Origin: Paenibacillus ferrarius
GTDB taxonomy: Bacteria; Bacillota; Bacilli; Paenibacillales; NBRC-103111
Assembly: GCF_002027705.1 (NCBI RefSeq)
Contig: NZ_MBTG01000072.1
Location: forward strand, 1 to 64,000
Direction: 5' to 3'
DNA length: 64,000 nucleotides
Shown here: piece by piece, positions 42,717-51,837 of the stretch
Layout: each line of letters starts with the position of its first letter
How positions within the stretch are numbered: the stretch's first letter is position 1
Made by a program: the position numbers and the translations under genes
The notes under the pieces: model-generated
What the model was told of the DNA's origin: nothing
Databases searched by the model: none
What the model saw: only the letters and a program-made list of their open reading frames with translations

Positions 42717-43112
42717 TTATCGGCGGTTAATAAAACGCATTCGACCTCTGCCGATTTGCTTCTGAATGATGGCGAGCAGCATGACTTTAAAAATAGGTCG
42801 GGTATATGGGAAAACGAGCAGGAAGCCGAAGATATCCGTAATAAAACCTGGTGTAATCAACAAAATGCCACCTAGGAAAATACAGATGCCATCCAGCAAA
42901 TGCTGTGCAGGCAGTTGGCCTTGCGACCATTCATACTTGGCATATTCCAGCACTTTGCGCCATTCTCTTTTGGCAAAATAGACACCTAGGAAGCCGCTTA
43001 ACAGAATAAGCGCAAAAGTCGTCCAACCGCCAATATAATGCCCCAGCGTGATGAGCAGTGTGATTTCTATGGCAGGTACAAGTATAAAAATAGCAATCAT
43101 AATCCGTAACAT
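42717..43112 (-). CDS. fxsA: FxsA-family membrane protein
   Basis: This 131-residue protein shows the FxsA pattern: a first hydrophobic segment (MIAIFILVPAIEITLLI), the GGWTTFALILLSGFLGVYFAKREW loop-helix with closely spaced glycines, and ILLITPGFITDIFGFLLVFP. FxsA in Escherichia coli affects phage exclusion; its general role is unknown. The ATG sits behind AAGGGGAT. It is followed by the thioesterase gene upstream on the same strand, 13 bases away. Confidence 0.9.
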   Translation of the reverse strand: MLRIMIAIFILVPAIEITLLITLGHYIGGWTTFALILLSGFLGVYFAKREWRKVLEYAKYEWSQGQLPAQHLLDGICIFLGGILLITPGFITDIFGFLLVFPYTRPIFKVMLLAIIQKQIGRGRMRFINRR

Positions 43113-43125
43113 GCGATCATCCCCT

Positions 43126-43614
43126 TTAAGAATACTGAGAAAGCAGCTGCCATAATTCTGGCGCTTCCTTCTCTATACGTACTGGCTTCCAAGAAGGATT
43201 CACCCAAACGTGTTTGGTTGTTCCAGTTACAAGCAATTCCCCCATCGGTTCTGTTACAAAAGCGGAAAAACTTGCTGATGATATCACATGTTCCTCATCT
43301 TGCAGCTCCTCTGTCACTTTACGCACTTCGTATGCAAATTGAAGCCTGACACTGCTGATTTCAATCACCCGCGTATAAACACTGACCAAATCATCATAGC
43401 GTGCCGGCTTCTTGAATTTAACCTCTGCTTCAACTACGGGCAGCAAAAGTCCTTTGTCCTCGATTTTGCGATAAGGATATCCTAGCCCCCGAATGAGCTC
43501 TGTTCGTCCAATTTCAAACCATGTCAAGTAGTTCGCGTGGTACACAACGCCCATTTGATCGGTCTCTGCATAACGCACACGAACTTGGGTGTGATGCCAC
43601 TTCTCCTGAGTCAT
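43126..43614 (-). CDS. Acyl-CoA thioesterase of the YbgC/4-hydroxybenzoyl-CoA type
   Basis: This 162-residue hotdog-fold protein has the active-site segment VRYAETDQMGVVYHANYLTWFEIGRTELIR, with Asp and Tyr-His-Ala-Asn typical of YbgC-type thioesterases. It should hydrolyse short or aromatic acyl-CoAs. The ATG at 43614 follows GGAGG at 11 bases; an upstream extension to 43668 has no ribosome site. It is probably co-transcribed with fxsA, 13 bases downstream. Confidence 0.88.
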   Translation of the reverse strand: MTQEKWHHTQVRVRYAETDQMGVVYHANYLTWFEIGRTELIRGLGYPYRKIEDKGLLLPVVEAEVKFKKPARYDDLVSVYTRVIEISSVRLQFAYEVRKVTEELQDEEHVISSASFSAFVTEPMGELLVTGTTKHVWVNPSWKPVRIEKEAPELWQLLSQYS

Positions 43615-43773
43615 GTATACTGCAAACCTCCAGTGATAACGTGTTATATCCTTATTATAGCACAGCATGCCCCATTCTCAGACTTCTCCGCGATAGGGCA
43701 AACATTTGAATAATTTTACCAAAATCGAACAACATATAGACAAAAACACCGTACAGAACGGAGTTATCCACCT

Positions 43774-45318
43774 ATGCGATACTCGAATTGGTTCTTTAGA
43801 AAAAAGTACCGCACGGTTCCACAAGCAATGCCGCAGCGCCAAACGCATAACGATTTCTTAGATCCTTCCTTAGCTCAAAACTTAACGGCTCTGCAGCATA
43901 TATTCACACAAACGCCTGATCTTATCATAAGGGAATTTACGATTAAACATACCCAGGAGCCAGCAGCGCTCGTCTATCTGATGGGACTGGTCGATAAGAA
44001 CTCGATCAACAACAATGTGCTTCGACCCCTGCAATTCGATGCAGATGTAACCGACGCAGATGGCAGCTTCCGGTTATCCATCGGCCAGATTCTGAGATTG
44101 AACAGTTGGAAGCACATCGAGAATGCTATTCTGCAAGGCCGCAGTGTGCTTTTGGTGAATGGACGTTCCGAGTCTTTTGCCCTGGATACACAAGGCTGGC
44201 CGCAGCGGGCAATTGAAGATCCGTCCATCGAGGCTTCACTCAAAGGCGCGCACCAAGGCTTCGTGGAAACGGGTACGCAAAACATCGCCTTAATCAGGCG
44301 CTATATTTCCAACAGAGAATTGAAAATAAAGGAATTAAGCATTGGGAGCAGGACAAATACCGTTGTATCGATTCTTTATCTGGCGGATGTTGCACATCCT
44401 GAGGTAATTCAGGAGTTGGAAGACCGGTTAGGCAGGTTGGAAGTCGATACGGTGATCAATACCGGCGAACTAGCCGAACATATTGAGGATAATCCGTATT
44501 CCCCTTTCCCGCAATTCATTTTGACCGAACGGCCCGATGCAGCCGCTTCGCAGATTTTGCAAGGAAGATTCGTTGTTGTTCTGGATCGTTCGCCAAGCGT
44601 GTTAGTTGGACCTGCTACCTTCACTTCGTTTTTCCAAAGCATCGACGACTACAGTACGCGCTGGTCAATTGCTACATTTATACGACTCTTGAGAATGTTT
44701 GCTTTTCTCATTGCTACGTTTCTGCCGGCCTTTTATATTGCCGTCATCTCCTACCATTTCGAGATTATTCCGATTAAGCTGCTGCTTACCATTGGAGAGT
44801 TCCGAGGGCGGGTGCCATTTCCTCCATTCGTGGAGGCAGTCATTATGGAAATTACCCTTGAAATGATGCGGGAAGCAGGCGTACGCCTGCCTGCTCCAGT
44901 GGGACAAACCGTTGGAATTGTAGGCGGCATTGTCATCGGACAAGCTATTGTGCAAGCGGGACTCATCAACAACATCATGGTCATTGTCGTGGCTTTCACG
45001 GCAATCGCCTCTTTCATCCTGCCCAATTACGATATGGTGGCAGCAATTCGGCTGATCCGCTTCGCCATGATGATTGCGGCGGCGATGTTCGGTTTTGTTG
45101 GCATCATCATCGGCATGATGACGATGATTGGGCATTTGATTTCGCTGGAATCGCTGGGGACGCCTTACAGCACGCCGCTTGCCCCAATGCGTTTTGCGGA
45201 TTGGAAGGATGCATTCATTCGGATGCCCATTTGGAAAATGCGCAAGCGGCCTGTGTCCGCGAGGCCGATTCAAATGCAAAGACAAGGCGATAATCGTCCT
45301 GAGGGTGACGCGGAATGA
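43774..45318 (+). CDS. Spore germinant receptor A subunit (GerA family)
   Basis: This 514-residue protein has the GerA layout: a large cytosolic N-terminal part (residues to about 300; DLIIREFTIKHTQEPAALVYL and REFTIKHTQ-type segments) followed by about five membrane helices with the family motifs GEFRGRVPFPPFVEAVIMEITLEMMREAGVRLP and GIVGGIVIGQAIVQAG. It sits in the spore inner membrane and works with the B and C subunits that follow. GGAG lies 10 bases before the ATG. Expression should be in the forespore, but I see no convincing sigma-G promoter: a GAATA-N20-CATATAG match has the wrong spacing. Confidence 0.94.
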   Translation: MRYSNWFFRKKYRTVPQAMPQRQTHNDFLDPSLAQNLTALQHIFTQTPDLIIREFTIKHTQEPAALVYLMGLVDKNSINNNVLRPLQFDADVTDADGSFRLSIGQILRLNSWKHIENAILQGRSVLLVNGRSESFALDTQGWPQRAIEDPSIEASLKGAHQGFVETGTQNIALIRRYISNRELKIKELSIGSRTNTVVSILYLADVAHPEVIQELEDRLGRLEVDTVINTGELAEHIEDNPYSPFPQFILTERPDAAASQILQGRFVVVLDRSPSVLVGPATFTSFFQSIDDYSTRWSIATFIRLLRMFAFLIATFLPAFYIAVISYHFEIIPIKLLLTIGEFRGRVPFPPFVEAVIMEITLEMMREAGVRLPAPVGQTVGIVGGIVIGQAIVQAGLINNIMVIVVAFTAIASFILPNYDMVAAIRLIRFAMMIAAAMFGFVGIIIGMMTMIGHLISLESLGTPYSTPLAPMRFADWKDAFIRMPIWKMRKRPVSARPIQMQRQGDNRPEGDAE

Positions 45319-46415
45319 GTGAATTTTCACGGAATAATATCACCAGCCTCCAATACATTTTCATCAATTCAGGATTGCAGGTGAGTGTCTTCTTTCTGTC
45401 GCTTCCGCGAATATTAGCGGAGAATGCAGGCACGGACGGATGGATGTCTCTGATCATCGGTTGGTTGATTACGATAGCGACAAGCTTGATTGTCATTAAG
45501 ATTATGACCAAGTACCCAGAGGGCACTTTGCTAGATCTGTTAACGAGATATGGAGGCAAGTGGGTAGCGCGAGCGGCAGCTGTATTGCTTCTGCTCTATC
45601 TCTTTTATTTCGGGTACAGCTGTCTCATCCAAACAGCACTGATTACGAAAGAATGGCTTTTGCCGCAAACGTCAGCTTATATGATAATCCTGCTTCTGCT
45701 GATTCCTACCTATGTTGTCTCTACTTCGGGAATTCGAATCATAGGGAGATACGCCGAGCTTGTAACCCTTTTCTCCTTGTGGATTCCACTAATTTATTTG
45801 ATCCCGCTGAAGGAATCGCACTGGCTTCATTTACTTCCCTTGGCGGGGGAAGGCTGGAAGCCTATTAGCGCCGGTGTTCCATACTCGCTCTATTGTTTTC
45901 TGGGCTTCGTAACCACATTTATTTTGTACCCTTTTTTACAAAATAAGCGGCAAGCCTCGATGGCTATGACGGTGTCCAATACGCTTACGCTGCTCGCTCA
46001 CCTATTCGTAACTATCGTCTGCTATGTATATTTCAGTCCCGAAGAAATTCAATTCTACAACGAGCCGGCCATCAATGTTTTGAAAATTATAGAATTCAAA
46101 TTCATAGAAAGGATTGAAGTCATCTTTATCGCTTTCTACCTGTTGATATTCTCTCTTGGATGGATTCCCACCCTGTATCTGTGCGCTTATTGCACCAATT
46201 GGCTGAGAGGAACGAAATCTGAACGCAACCACGTACGTGTCCTTTGTCTTTTACTTGCCGTAGGATCGTTCTTCTTCATCCCCTCTTTACACCAAAATGA
46301 TAGGATGGAACGCATCTTCCTTCGGGCAGGCATCCTCATCGAATACATCATTCCGATATGTCTTCTGATGTGGATTTTACTGCAGAATCGGCTGCTCCAG
46401 AGGAAAAAAGTATGA
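45315..46415 (+). CDS. Spore germinant receptor B subunit (GerB family permease), first copy
   Basis: This 366-residue protein has about ten membrane helices of the amino-acid/polyamine/organocation fold. It opens with ITSLQYIFINSGLQVSVFFLSLP and carries the family stretch ILKIIEFKFIERIEVIFIAFYL near residue 255. The B subunit is the likely germinant-binding part. Its ATG overlaps the A-subunit stop (ATGA), so the two are coupled. It has a paralogue of identical length at the far end of the cluster. Confidence 0.93.
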   Translation: MSEFSRNNITSLQYIFINSGLQVSVFFLSLPRILAENAGTDGWMSLIIGWLITIATSLIVIKIMTKYPEGTLLDLLTRYGGKWVARAAAVLLLLYLFYFGYSCLIQTALITKEWLLPQTSAYMIILLLLIPTYVVSTSGIRIIGRYAELVTLFSLWIPLIYLIPLKESHWLHLLPLAGEGWKPISAGVPYSLYCFLGFVTTFILYPFLQNKRQASMAMTVSNTLTLLAHLFVTIVCYVYFSPEEIQFYNEPAINVLKIIEFKFIERIEVIFIAFYLLIFSLGWIPTLYLCAYCTNWLRGTKSERNHVRVLCLLLAVGSFFFIPSLHQNDRMERIFLRAGILIEYIIPICLLMWILLQNRLLQRKKV

Positions 46416-47527
46416 AACGTTGGCTCATTCTGCTAATTGTCGTCTCTATAGCCGTTCTCTTTTCGGGCTGCAGTGATCGCCTTGATCTCGAAGATGCCTC
46501 ATTTCCGCTATTGGCTGGGTATGATCTCGATGATCACAACAAGCTGCTTACTTATGTATCCGTTCCCGAATTCAGCAAAGATGCGAAGAAGAAAACACAT
46601 GAGCTGGGTATTAGCGCGCAGACGATCCGAGAATCAAGACAACAAACCGATGCCTACTGGCCTACCCTCTTTCAAGCCAGAAAGCTGCTTGTACTGCTTG
46701 TCAGCAAACGGCTGCTGAAGCATCCTGACTGGCAACGAATCCTAGACGTTTTCTCCCGAGATGCGAAGAACCCCATCACTTGCCGAATGATCATGTATGA
46801 CGGGCCGCTCTCGGATGTCGTTTTTTTGAATCAGAAAGATCAGCCCTTCCTCCCCTTGCTCCTGAGGGGAATGGTCGATACGAAAAGCGGAAGATCAGAA
46901 ACGGTAAAAACAACCTTTCAAGATATGCATCGGCTGCGTTTGGAGAATGGAATGACTCCCTATATAGCTGAAATTCGCCTAGATCGTGAAATTAAATTAA
47001 GCGGAACAGCCTTACTGGATCATCAGGGTCGTTATGTCGATTCGCTCAATTCCCAAGAGACAATTCTCCTGCAAATCTTGCAAAATAAAGCCAAAAATGC
47101 AGTCAGCCTTACGCTCGCCATTCCAGGACAACGCAAAAGAGGCCCGCTCAATACAGATAAATTAAGCTTTAGCACGAATAAAACAAAAACTAAAATCCAA
47201 ACTTCCTTTCAGCAGGATACTTTTCAGTTCGATTTGGCGGTACACCTGTCTATCGCATTGACGGAACGGCTATTTCCATACGATATGGACAATAAAACCA
47301 CCGAACTGGAGAAGGCGATAGCAGAACAGTTAAAAAAGCAATTCGAGCAGCTTATCCATAAAATCCAATCCAAACGTGTTGATCCGATAGGTTTAGGAAT
47401 TCATGCGCAAGCGTTCACTTATAAGCGATATAAAAAAGTCGAGGAACACTGGGGGCAAACATTGTCACAAGCTAACATTAATGTCTCTGTCAAAGTGAAT
47501 ATGGAAGAAATGGGAACCATCAAGTGA
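46412..47527 (+). CDS. Spore germinant receptor C subunit (GerC family lipoprotein), first copy
   Basis: This 371-residue lipoprotein has a signal ending in FSGC and then the typical DRLDLEDASFPLLAGYD opening. The middle holds the AQTIRESRQQTD and LKHPDWQRILDVFSRDAKN segments of GerC, and the C-terminal domain ends in a helical region (KKFEQLIHKI-type, VDPIGLGIHAQAF). The ATG at 46412 overlaps the B-subunit stop; the in-frame extension upstream lies inside that gene and is rejected. Confidence 0.92.
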   Translation: MKRWLILLIVVSIAVLFSGCSDRLDLEDASFPLLAGYDLDDHNKLLTYVSVPEFSKDAKKKTHELGISAQTIRESRQQTDAYWPTLFQARKLLVLLVSKRLLKHPDWQRILDVFSRDAKNPITCRMIMYDGPLSDVVFLNQKDQPFLPLLLRGMVDTKSGRSETVKTTFQDMHRLRLENGMTPYIAEIRLDREIKLSGTALLDHQGRYVDSLNSQETILLQILQNKAKNAVSLTLAIPGQRKRGPLNTDKLSFSTNKTKTKIQTSFQQDTFQFDLAVHLSIALTERLFPYDMDNKTTELEKAIAEQLKKQFEQLIHKIQSKRVDPIGLGIHAQAFTYKRYKKVEEHWGQTLSQANINVSVKVNMEEMGTIK

Positions 47528-47559
47528 GTTCGAGAAAGTGAAACGGAGGAACCCCTTTA

Positions 47560-48687
47560 ATGAAACGGCTGCTTACCATCCTGATTTTCGCTTGTTTATC
47601 TGCTCTTTTACCTGGTTGTGCCGATCGGCTGGATATGGAGGACGCTTCGATCCCGCTGACACTTGGTCTGGATCTTGGAGCAGACAATGAACCGATCATG
47701 TACTCGACATTTCCTGTTTTCAACAAAAGCGCCAAGAAGAAAACACAGGAAACGTACGCGCGCGCACAAACAATGCGCCAGTCCAGAGCTGAGCAGGATG
47801 CTCATTCGGCAGGCGTTTTCTCCGGCAGGAACTATCAAGTATTCCTCGTCAGCAAACGGATGGTTGAGCAAGAGGATTGGTTTCAGATGCTGGATGTCAT
47901 TTTCCGTGACTCCAAGAATACCGTATCAGACCGCGTCATTATGTTCGACGGACCGCTTGATGAGATCATCTATCTGAATCCCAAAGATCAGCCGCTGCTG
48001 CCTATTCTGCTGCGCGGCATGGTAGATACCAAAAGCAGCAAATCAGAAACAGTCAATACGAATCTGCAGGAACTGCATCGGCAAATTTATGAGTTGGGCT
48101 TGACACCCGCCATCTCCGAAGTTGGTTTGGACTCCAAGAAGAAAATTAGGCTTAATGGGACAGCTCTCCTCAATCATAAAGGGAAATATGTCGCTTCCCT
48201 GAATGCGGAAGAAACGGTGCTCCTGCGCATTTTGCAAAACAAAGTTAAAAAATCTGCCAGTATTACACTTTCCATTCCCGGAAAAGCCAAGCACAGTCCG
48301 TTCGAAACCGATAAAGTGACCTTCTCCACCGACCAAACGAGAACAAAAACAAAAACAGTAACCTCCGCCAACGCAGGCCAATTCCGCTTCGATATTGATA
48401 TCATCATGAAAATAAGTCTTTACGAAATGCTTTTTCCCCATGATGTCGAAAACAATTCTACGGAGCTCGAACAGAAGATTAGCGAACAACTGAAGAAGCA
48501 ATTCGATAGCCTCATCAAGAAAATTCAGCAGCAAGCCATTGATCCAATCGGGCTTGGCCTGCATGCAAGAGCATTTGAATATGACGAATATAAGGCAGTT
48601 AAGAAGGATTGGGGCAAAGCCCTAGCTAACGCTGACATTCGGGTTACGATTAAAACGACGATCGACGCGATGGGACCTATCAAATAA
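47560..48687 (+). CDS. Spore germinant receptor C subunit (GerC family lipoprotein), second copy
   Basis: This 375-residue lipoprotein (lipobox LPGC) is a clear paralogue of the preceding gene: both share DRLD.EDAS, RESRQQ/RQSRAEQ, NQKDQPFLP/NPKDQPLLP-like, LLRGMVDTKS and IDPIGLG-type stretches throughout. GGAGG lies before the ATG. A tandem duplication with divergence is the simplest explanation. Two C subunits in one cluster could serve two receptors built on a single A subunit. Confidence 0.92.
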   Translation: MKRLLTILIFACLSALLPGCADRLDMEDASIPLTLGLDLGADNEPIMYSTFPVFNKSAKKKTQETYARAQTMRQSRAEQDAHSAGVFSGRNYQVFLVSKRMVEQEDWFQMLDVIFRDSKNTVSDRVIMFDGPLDEIIYLNPKDQPLLPILLRGMVDTKSSKSETVNTNLQELHRQIYELGLTPAISEVGLDSKKKIRLNGTALLNHKGKYVASLNAEETVLLRILQNKVKKSASITLSIPGKAKHSPFETDKVTFSTDQTRTKTKTVTSANAGQFRFDIDIIMKISLYEMLFPHDVENNSTELEQKISEQLKKQFDSLIKKIQQQAIDPIGLGLHARAFEYDEYKAVKKDWGKALANADIRVTIKTTIDAMGPIK

Positions 48688-48721
48688 GGCAGCTGCCAAA
48701 AGAACATGAAAGGGAAGCAAC

Positions 48722-49822
48722 GTGAAAAAATATGCATTTAACGAGATAACGCTTATGCAATTTATTTGTATCCAATCCGGCGTTCAATTGAGCGTTGGCC
48801 TGCTGGCCCTTCCGATGAATCTGGCACAGAGCGCGGGAACGGACGGCTGGATAGGGATTCTGCTCGTATGGATACTTAATTTGACAGCGAGTTTAATCAT
48901 CGTTCAAGTGATGAAAAAATATCCGGACGGCACCCTATTAGATTTGTTAGCGCATTATTGTGGCCGCTGGGTGGGGACAGTGGCCGCTGTACTGATAGGT
49001 CTTTATTTCTTTTTCTATGGGTACGTCGGCATCACGAGAACAATTCTTTATGCCAAACAGTGGCTCCTGCCGCAAACCAGCTCACCTCTCATTATGCTTT
49101 TGCTGCTGATTCCCACCTATACCATCGCTCGCAATGGGCTTCGCATTATCGGACGTTACGCGGAGCTTGTTTTTTTCCTTTCCTTATGGATTCCTTTTGC
49201 TTATTTACTGCCGCTTAAGGACGCTCAATGGCTTTATTTACTGCCTGTTCTCAAAGAAGGCTGGCTGCCTGTTTTCAGCGCTGCTGAAGCAGCTTTGCTC
49301 TCCTTTTCCGGAATCGGCGTTACTTTAATCTTGTATCCGTTTCTTCTGCATAAACGACAGGCGGCAATGGGTGTAATCATCTCCAATACAGTGTCGATGC
49401 TTGCTTTTCTGCTGATCACCCTTATCTGTTTCGTCTATTTCAGCCCCAATGAAATCAAGGGATACAATGAGCCCGTCGTCAATGTGCTCAAAAACATTGA
49501 GTTCAAATTTATCGAAAGAATCGAAGTCGTATTTATTTCTTTTTATTTATTCATGTTCTCGTTGTCCTGGATCCCAACCTTCTATGCCTGCACATTCTGT
49601 ATTAGCTGGCTGCTGGGCAAACAGGATCATCGCAATCCCTTGCGAGTACTTTGGCTGCTGCTGGCCATCGGCACCTTTCTATTCATGCCGACCTTCAATC
49701 AGAACACCTTCATGGGCAGATGGCTCACCAAGTGCGCATTTGGCATTGAATATACGTTCCCTTTTTGCTTGCTGCTCTTTCTCTGGTTGCGGGTTCGCAA
49801 AAAAAAGGCTGAACTTTCCTAA
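48722..49822 (+). CDS. Spore germinant receptor B subunit (GerB family permease), second copy
   Basis: This 366-residue membrane protein is a paralogue of the B subunit at 45315, with the same length and shared LAQSAGTDGW/LAENAGTDGW, KYPDGTLLDLL, WLLPQTS and NVLKNIEFKFIERIEVVFISFYL stretches. It starts with GTG behind AAGGGAAG. It closes a cluster in the order A-B-C-C-B. Residue differences in the helices could change germinant preference. No terminator is obvious; copy 2 of the 178-bp repeat follows directly. Confidence 0.92.
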   Translation: MKKYAFNEITLMQFICIQSGVQLSVGLLALPMNLAQSAGTDGWIGILLVWILNLTASLIIVQVMKKYPDGTLLDLLAHYCGRWVGTVAAVLIGLYFFFYGYVGITRTILYAKQWLLPQTSSPLIMLLLLIPTYTIARNGLRIIGRYAELVFFLSLWIPFAYLLPLKDAQWLYLLPVLKEGWLPVFSAAEAALLSFSGIGVTLILYPFLLHKRQAAMGVIISNTVSMLAFLLITLICFVYFSPNEIKGYNEPVVNVLKNIEFKFIERIEVVFISFYLFMFSLSWIPTFYACTFCISWLLGKQDHRNPLRVLWLLLAIGTFLFMPTFNQNTFMGRWLTKCAFGIEYTFPFCLLLFLWLRVRKKKAELS

Positions 49823-49847
49823 GTTCTGGTCATTCCCCTTTCCAAAA

Positions 49848-50025
49848 GGAACTATGATCCGCTAATCGACTCAGAATCAGCTATTTGCAGCTGAAAGGGA
49901 AATACGATCCCTTATTTCTCCTATCTAGGAGAAAATTCCCTTAATTTAAAGAAATTAGCGTAACGTAGTTCCGTTTGAGTAGAGAAAAGGCTTTTTAGAT
50001 GACAAATAAGGGAACGCAGTTCCCT
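49848..50025. repeat. 178-bp dispersed palindromic repeat, copy 2
   Basis: It aligns along its whole length with 10150-10327 and carries the same blocks: GGAACTAYGATCC near the left end, CTGAAAGGGAAATACGATCC in the middle, AAATTAGCGTAACGTAGTTCC, and AATAAGGGAAC near the right end. GGAACTATGATCCGCTAAT near the left and TTAGCGTAACGTAGTTCC further in are inverted relative to each other. It fills the gap between the second GerB gene and the pyk terminator. Confidence 0.75.
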
Positions 50026-50032
50026 TAACGTC

Positions 50033-50075
50033 AAAAAAAAGAGTGAAGCGCAGATTACTCTCGCTTCACTCTTTG
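50033..50075 (-). terminator. Terminator of the accD-accA-pyk operon
   Basis: GAGTGAAGCG (50041-50050) pairs perfectly with CGCTTCACTC (50062-50071), followed on the minus strand by a run of eight T. It lies 8 bases after the pyk stop. Confidence 0.9.
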
Positions 50076-50082
50076 CTATGTC

Positions 50083-51837
50083 CTACAGTACGCTCGCTTG
50101 ACCGGAGTAGATAACGCCAACTTCCGGATAGATCGAAACTTCTGTACCGTCTTTGATAATTTCCACAGCGTTCTCAACGCCTACAATAACAGGGATGCCA
50201 AGGCTTAGCGCGACTACTGCCGCATGGGAAGTGATGCCGCCAACTTCCGTAATTAGAGCGGAAGCTCTTTGTACCGCAGGCATATATTCCTTATCTGTTG
50301 AGACTGTTACAAGAACCGCACCGTCGACCATTTTCTCATTGGCTTCTTCTGGTGTACGGGCCGTAACTACGATACCCGTAGCTGTTTGCATCCCAATTCC
50401 CGTTCCTTTGGCAATCATCTCGCCAACATGATGAACCTTGATCAAGTTCGTAGTTCCAGAGCGGCCTACCGGTACGCCAGCTGTAATAACGACGATGTCA
50501 CCAAGTGATACAAGTCCTGTTTTGATGCTGCTGTCTACCGCAAGGTTGAACAGCTCGTCCGTTGTTTTCGCTGGAATTCCCTTCACCGGAATAACACCCC
50601 ATACAAGGGATAACCGGCGAATCACTTGATCGCTAGGCGTAACAGCGATGATTGGTGATTTGGGACGGTATTTGGACACCATGCGAGCTGTATATCCACT
50701 TTCCGTTGCTGTCAGAATCGCTTTGGCACCAAGCTCCAGAGCTGAGTTCGCAACCGCTTGAGAGATCGCTTCAGTGACGGTAACTTGCTGTGCTTGCGCT
50801 TGGCGAAGGAAAATCTCTTTGTATTCCAAAGCGGCTTCCGCACGCTCAGCAATACGAGCCATCGTTTGAACGGATTCAACCGGGTATTTCCCCGCGGCTG
50901 TCTCACCGGACAACATAACAGCATCTGTGCCATCGAATACGGCATTCGCAACGTCACTCGCTTCTGCGCGAGTTGGACGCGGGTTGCGCTGCATGGAATC
51001 CAGCATCATCGTTGCCGTGATAACCGGTTTACCAACGATATTACATTTTTTGATCATTTGTTTTTGAACAACCGGAACATCTTCCGCTGGAATTTCAACA
51101 CCCAGATCTCCACGGGCAACCATCAGACCATCGGAAACTTCAAGAATTTCGTCTAAGTTATCAACGCCTTCTTGGTTTTCGATTTTACTAATGATTTGAA
51201 TGTGGGAAGCGTTGTGTTTCTCGAGCAATTCACGAATTTCCATAACATCGCTTGCTTTGCGAACGAAAGAAGCGGCAATGAAATCAACGCCTTGTTCAAT
51301 ACCGAATACGATATCGTTGGCATCTTTTTCGGTAATGCCCGGAAGGCTGATTTTCACGCCTGGTACGTTTACGCCTTTTTTGCTCTTAATCGTTCCGCCA
51401 TTCACGATGCGGCATTCGATTTCTGTTCCACGAATAGCAACGACCGTAAGACCAATCAAACCATCGTCGATCAGGATGGTTGATCCAACAGCTACATCAC
51501 GCGGCAGATCGGAATACGTCACGGAGATACGGTCTGCATCGCCTAGAATTTCTTCCGTTGTCAGAATGATGTGCTTGTCCTGAACAAGCTCAATCGGTTC
51601 TTCTTTTAATTTGCCTGTGCGAATTTCCGGTCCTTTGGTATCAAGCAAAATAGCAGCTATTTTGCCTGTCTCAGCGGATGCTGCGCGAAGGTTGCGGATA
51701 CGTGCGCCGTGCTCCTCAAAATCTCCGTGGGAGAAGTTAAGACGGGCAACGTTCATTCCCGCTTCTAGAAGTTTTTTCAAGTTCTCTTGTGATTCGCTTG
51801 CAGGTCCAATGGTACAGACAATTTTCGTTTTACGCAT
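50083..51837 (-). CDS. pyk: Pyruvate kinase with extra C-terminal domain
   Basis: This 584-residue enzyme makes pyruvate and ATP from phosphoenolpyruvate. The start MRKTKIVCTIGPAS, metal/substrate-binding ISKIENQEGVDN and the signature GDLGVEIPAEDVPVVQKQMI are present. About 110 extra C-terminal residues form the PEP-utilising phosphohistidine-like domain (GGITSHAAVVALSLGIPVIVG) seen in Bacillus-type enzymes. The ATG at 51837 follows GGAGGG; its start overlaps the accA stop by 8 bases. Confidence 0.97.
   Translation of the reverse strand: MRKTKIVCTIGPASESQENLKKLLEAGMNVARLNFSHGDFEEHGARIRNLRAASAETGKIAAILLDTKGPEIRTGKLKEEPIELVQDKHIILTTEEILGDADRISVTYSDLPRDVAVGSTILIDDGLIGLTVVAIRGTEIECRIVNGGTIKSKKGVNVPGVKISLPGITEKDANDIVFGIEQGVDFIAASFVRKASDVMEIRELLEKHNASHIQIISKIENQEGVDNLDEILEVSDGLMVARGDLGVEIPAEDVPVVQKQMIKKCNIVGKPVITATMMLDSMQRNPRPTRAEASDVANAVFDGTDAVMLSGETAAGKYPVESVQTMARIAERAEAALEYKEIFLRQAQAQQVTVTEAISQAVANSALELGAKAILTATESGYTARMVSKYRPKSPIIAVTPSDQVIRRLSLVWGVIPVKGIPAKTTDELFNLAVDSSIKTGLVSLGDIVVITAGVPVGRSGTTNLIKVHHVGEMIAKGTGIGMQTATGIVVTARTPEEANEKMVDGAVLVTVSTDKEYMPAVQRASALITEVGGITSHAAVVALSLGIPVIVGVENAVEIIKDGTEVSIYPEVGVIYSGQASVL

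Noticed and set aside
43708..43739. GAATA-N20-CATATAG as a sigma-G promoter of the germination cluster
   Set aside because: The spacer is two bases too long and the -10 does not end in TA.
44665..45330. 221-codon minus-strand frame opposite the GerA gene
   Set aside because: His/Asn-rich translation with no ribosome site; the plus-strand GerA protein is unambiguous.
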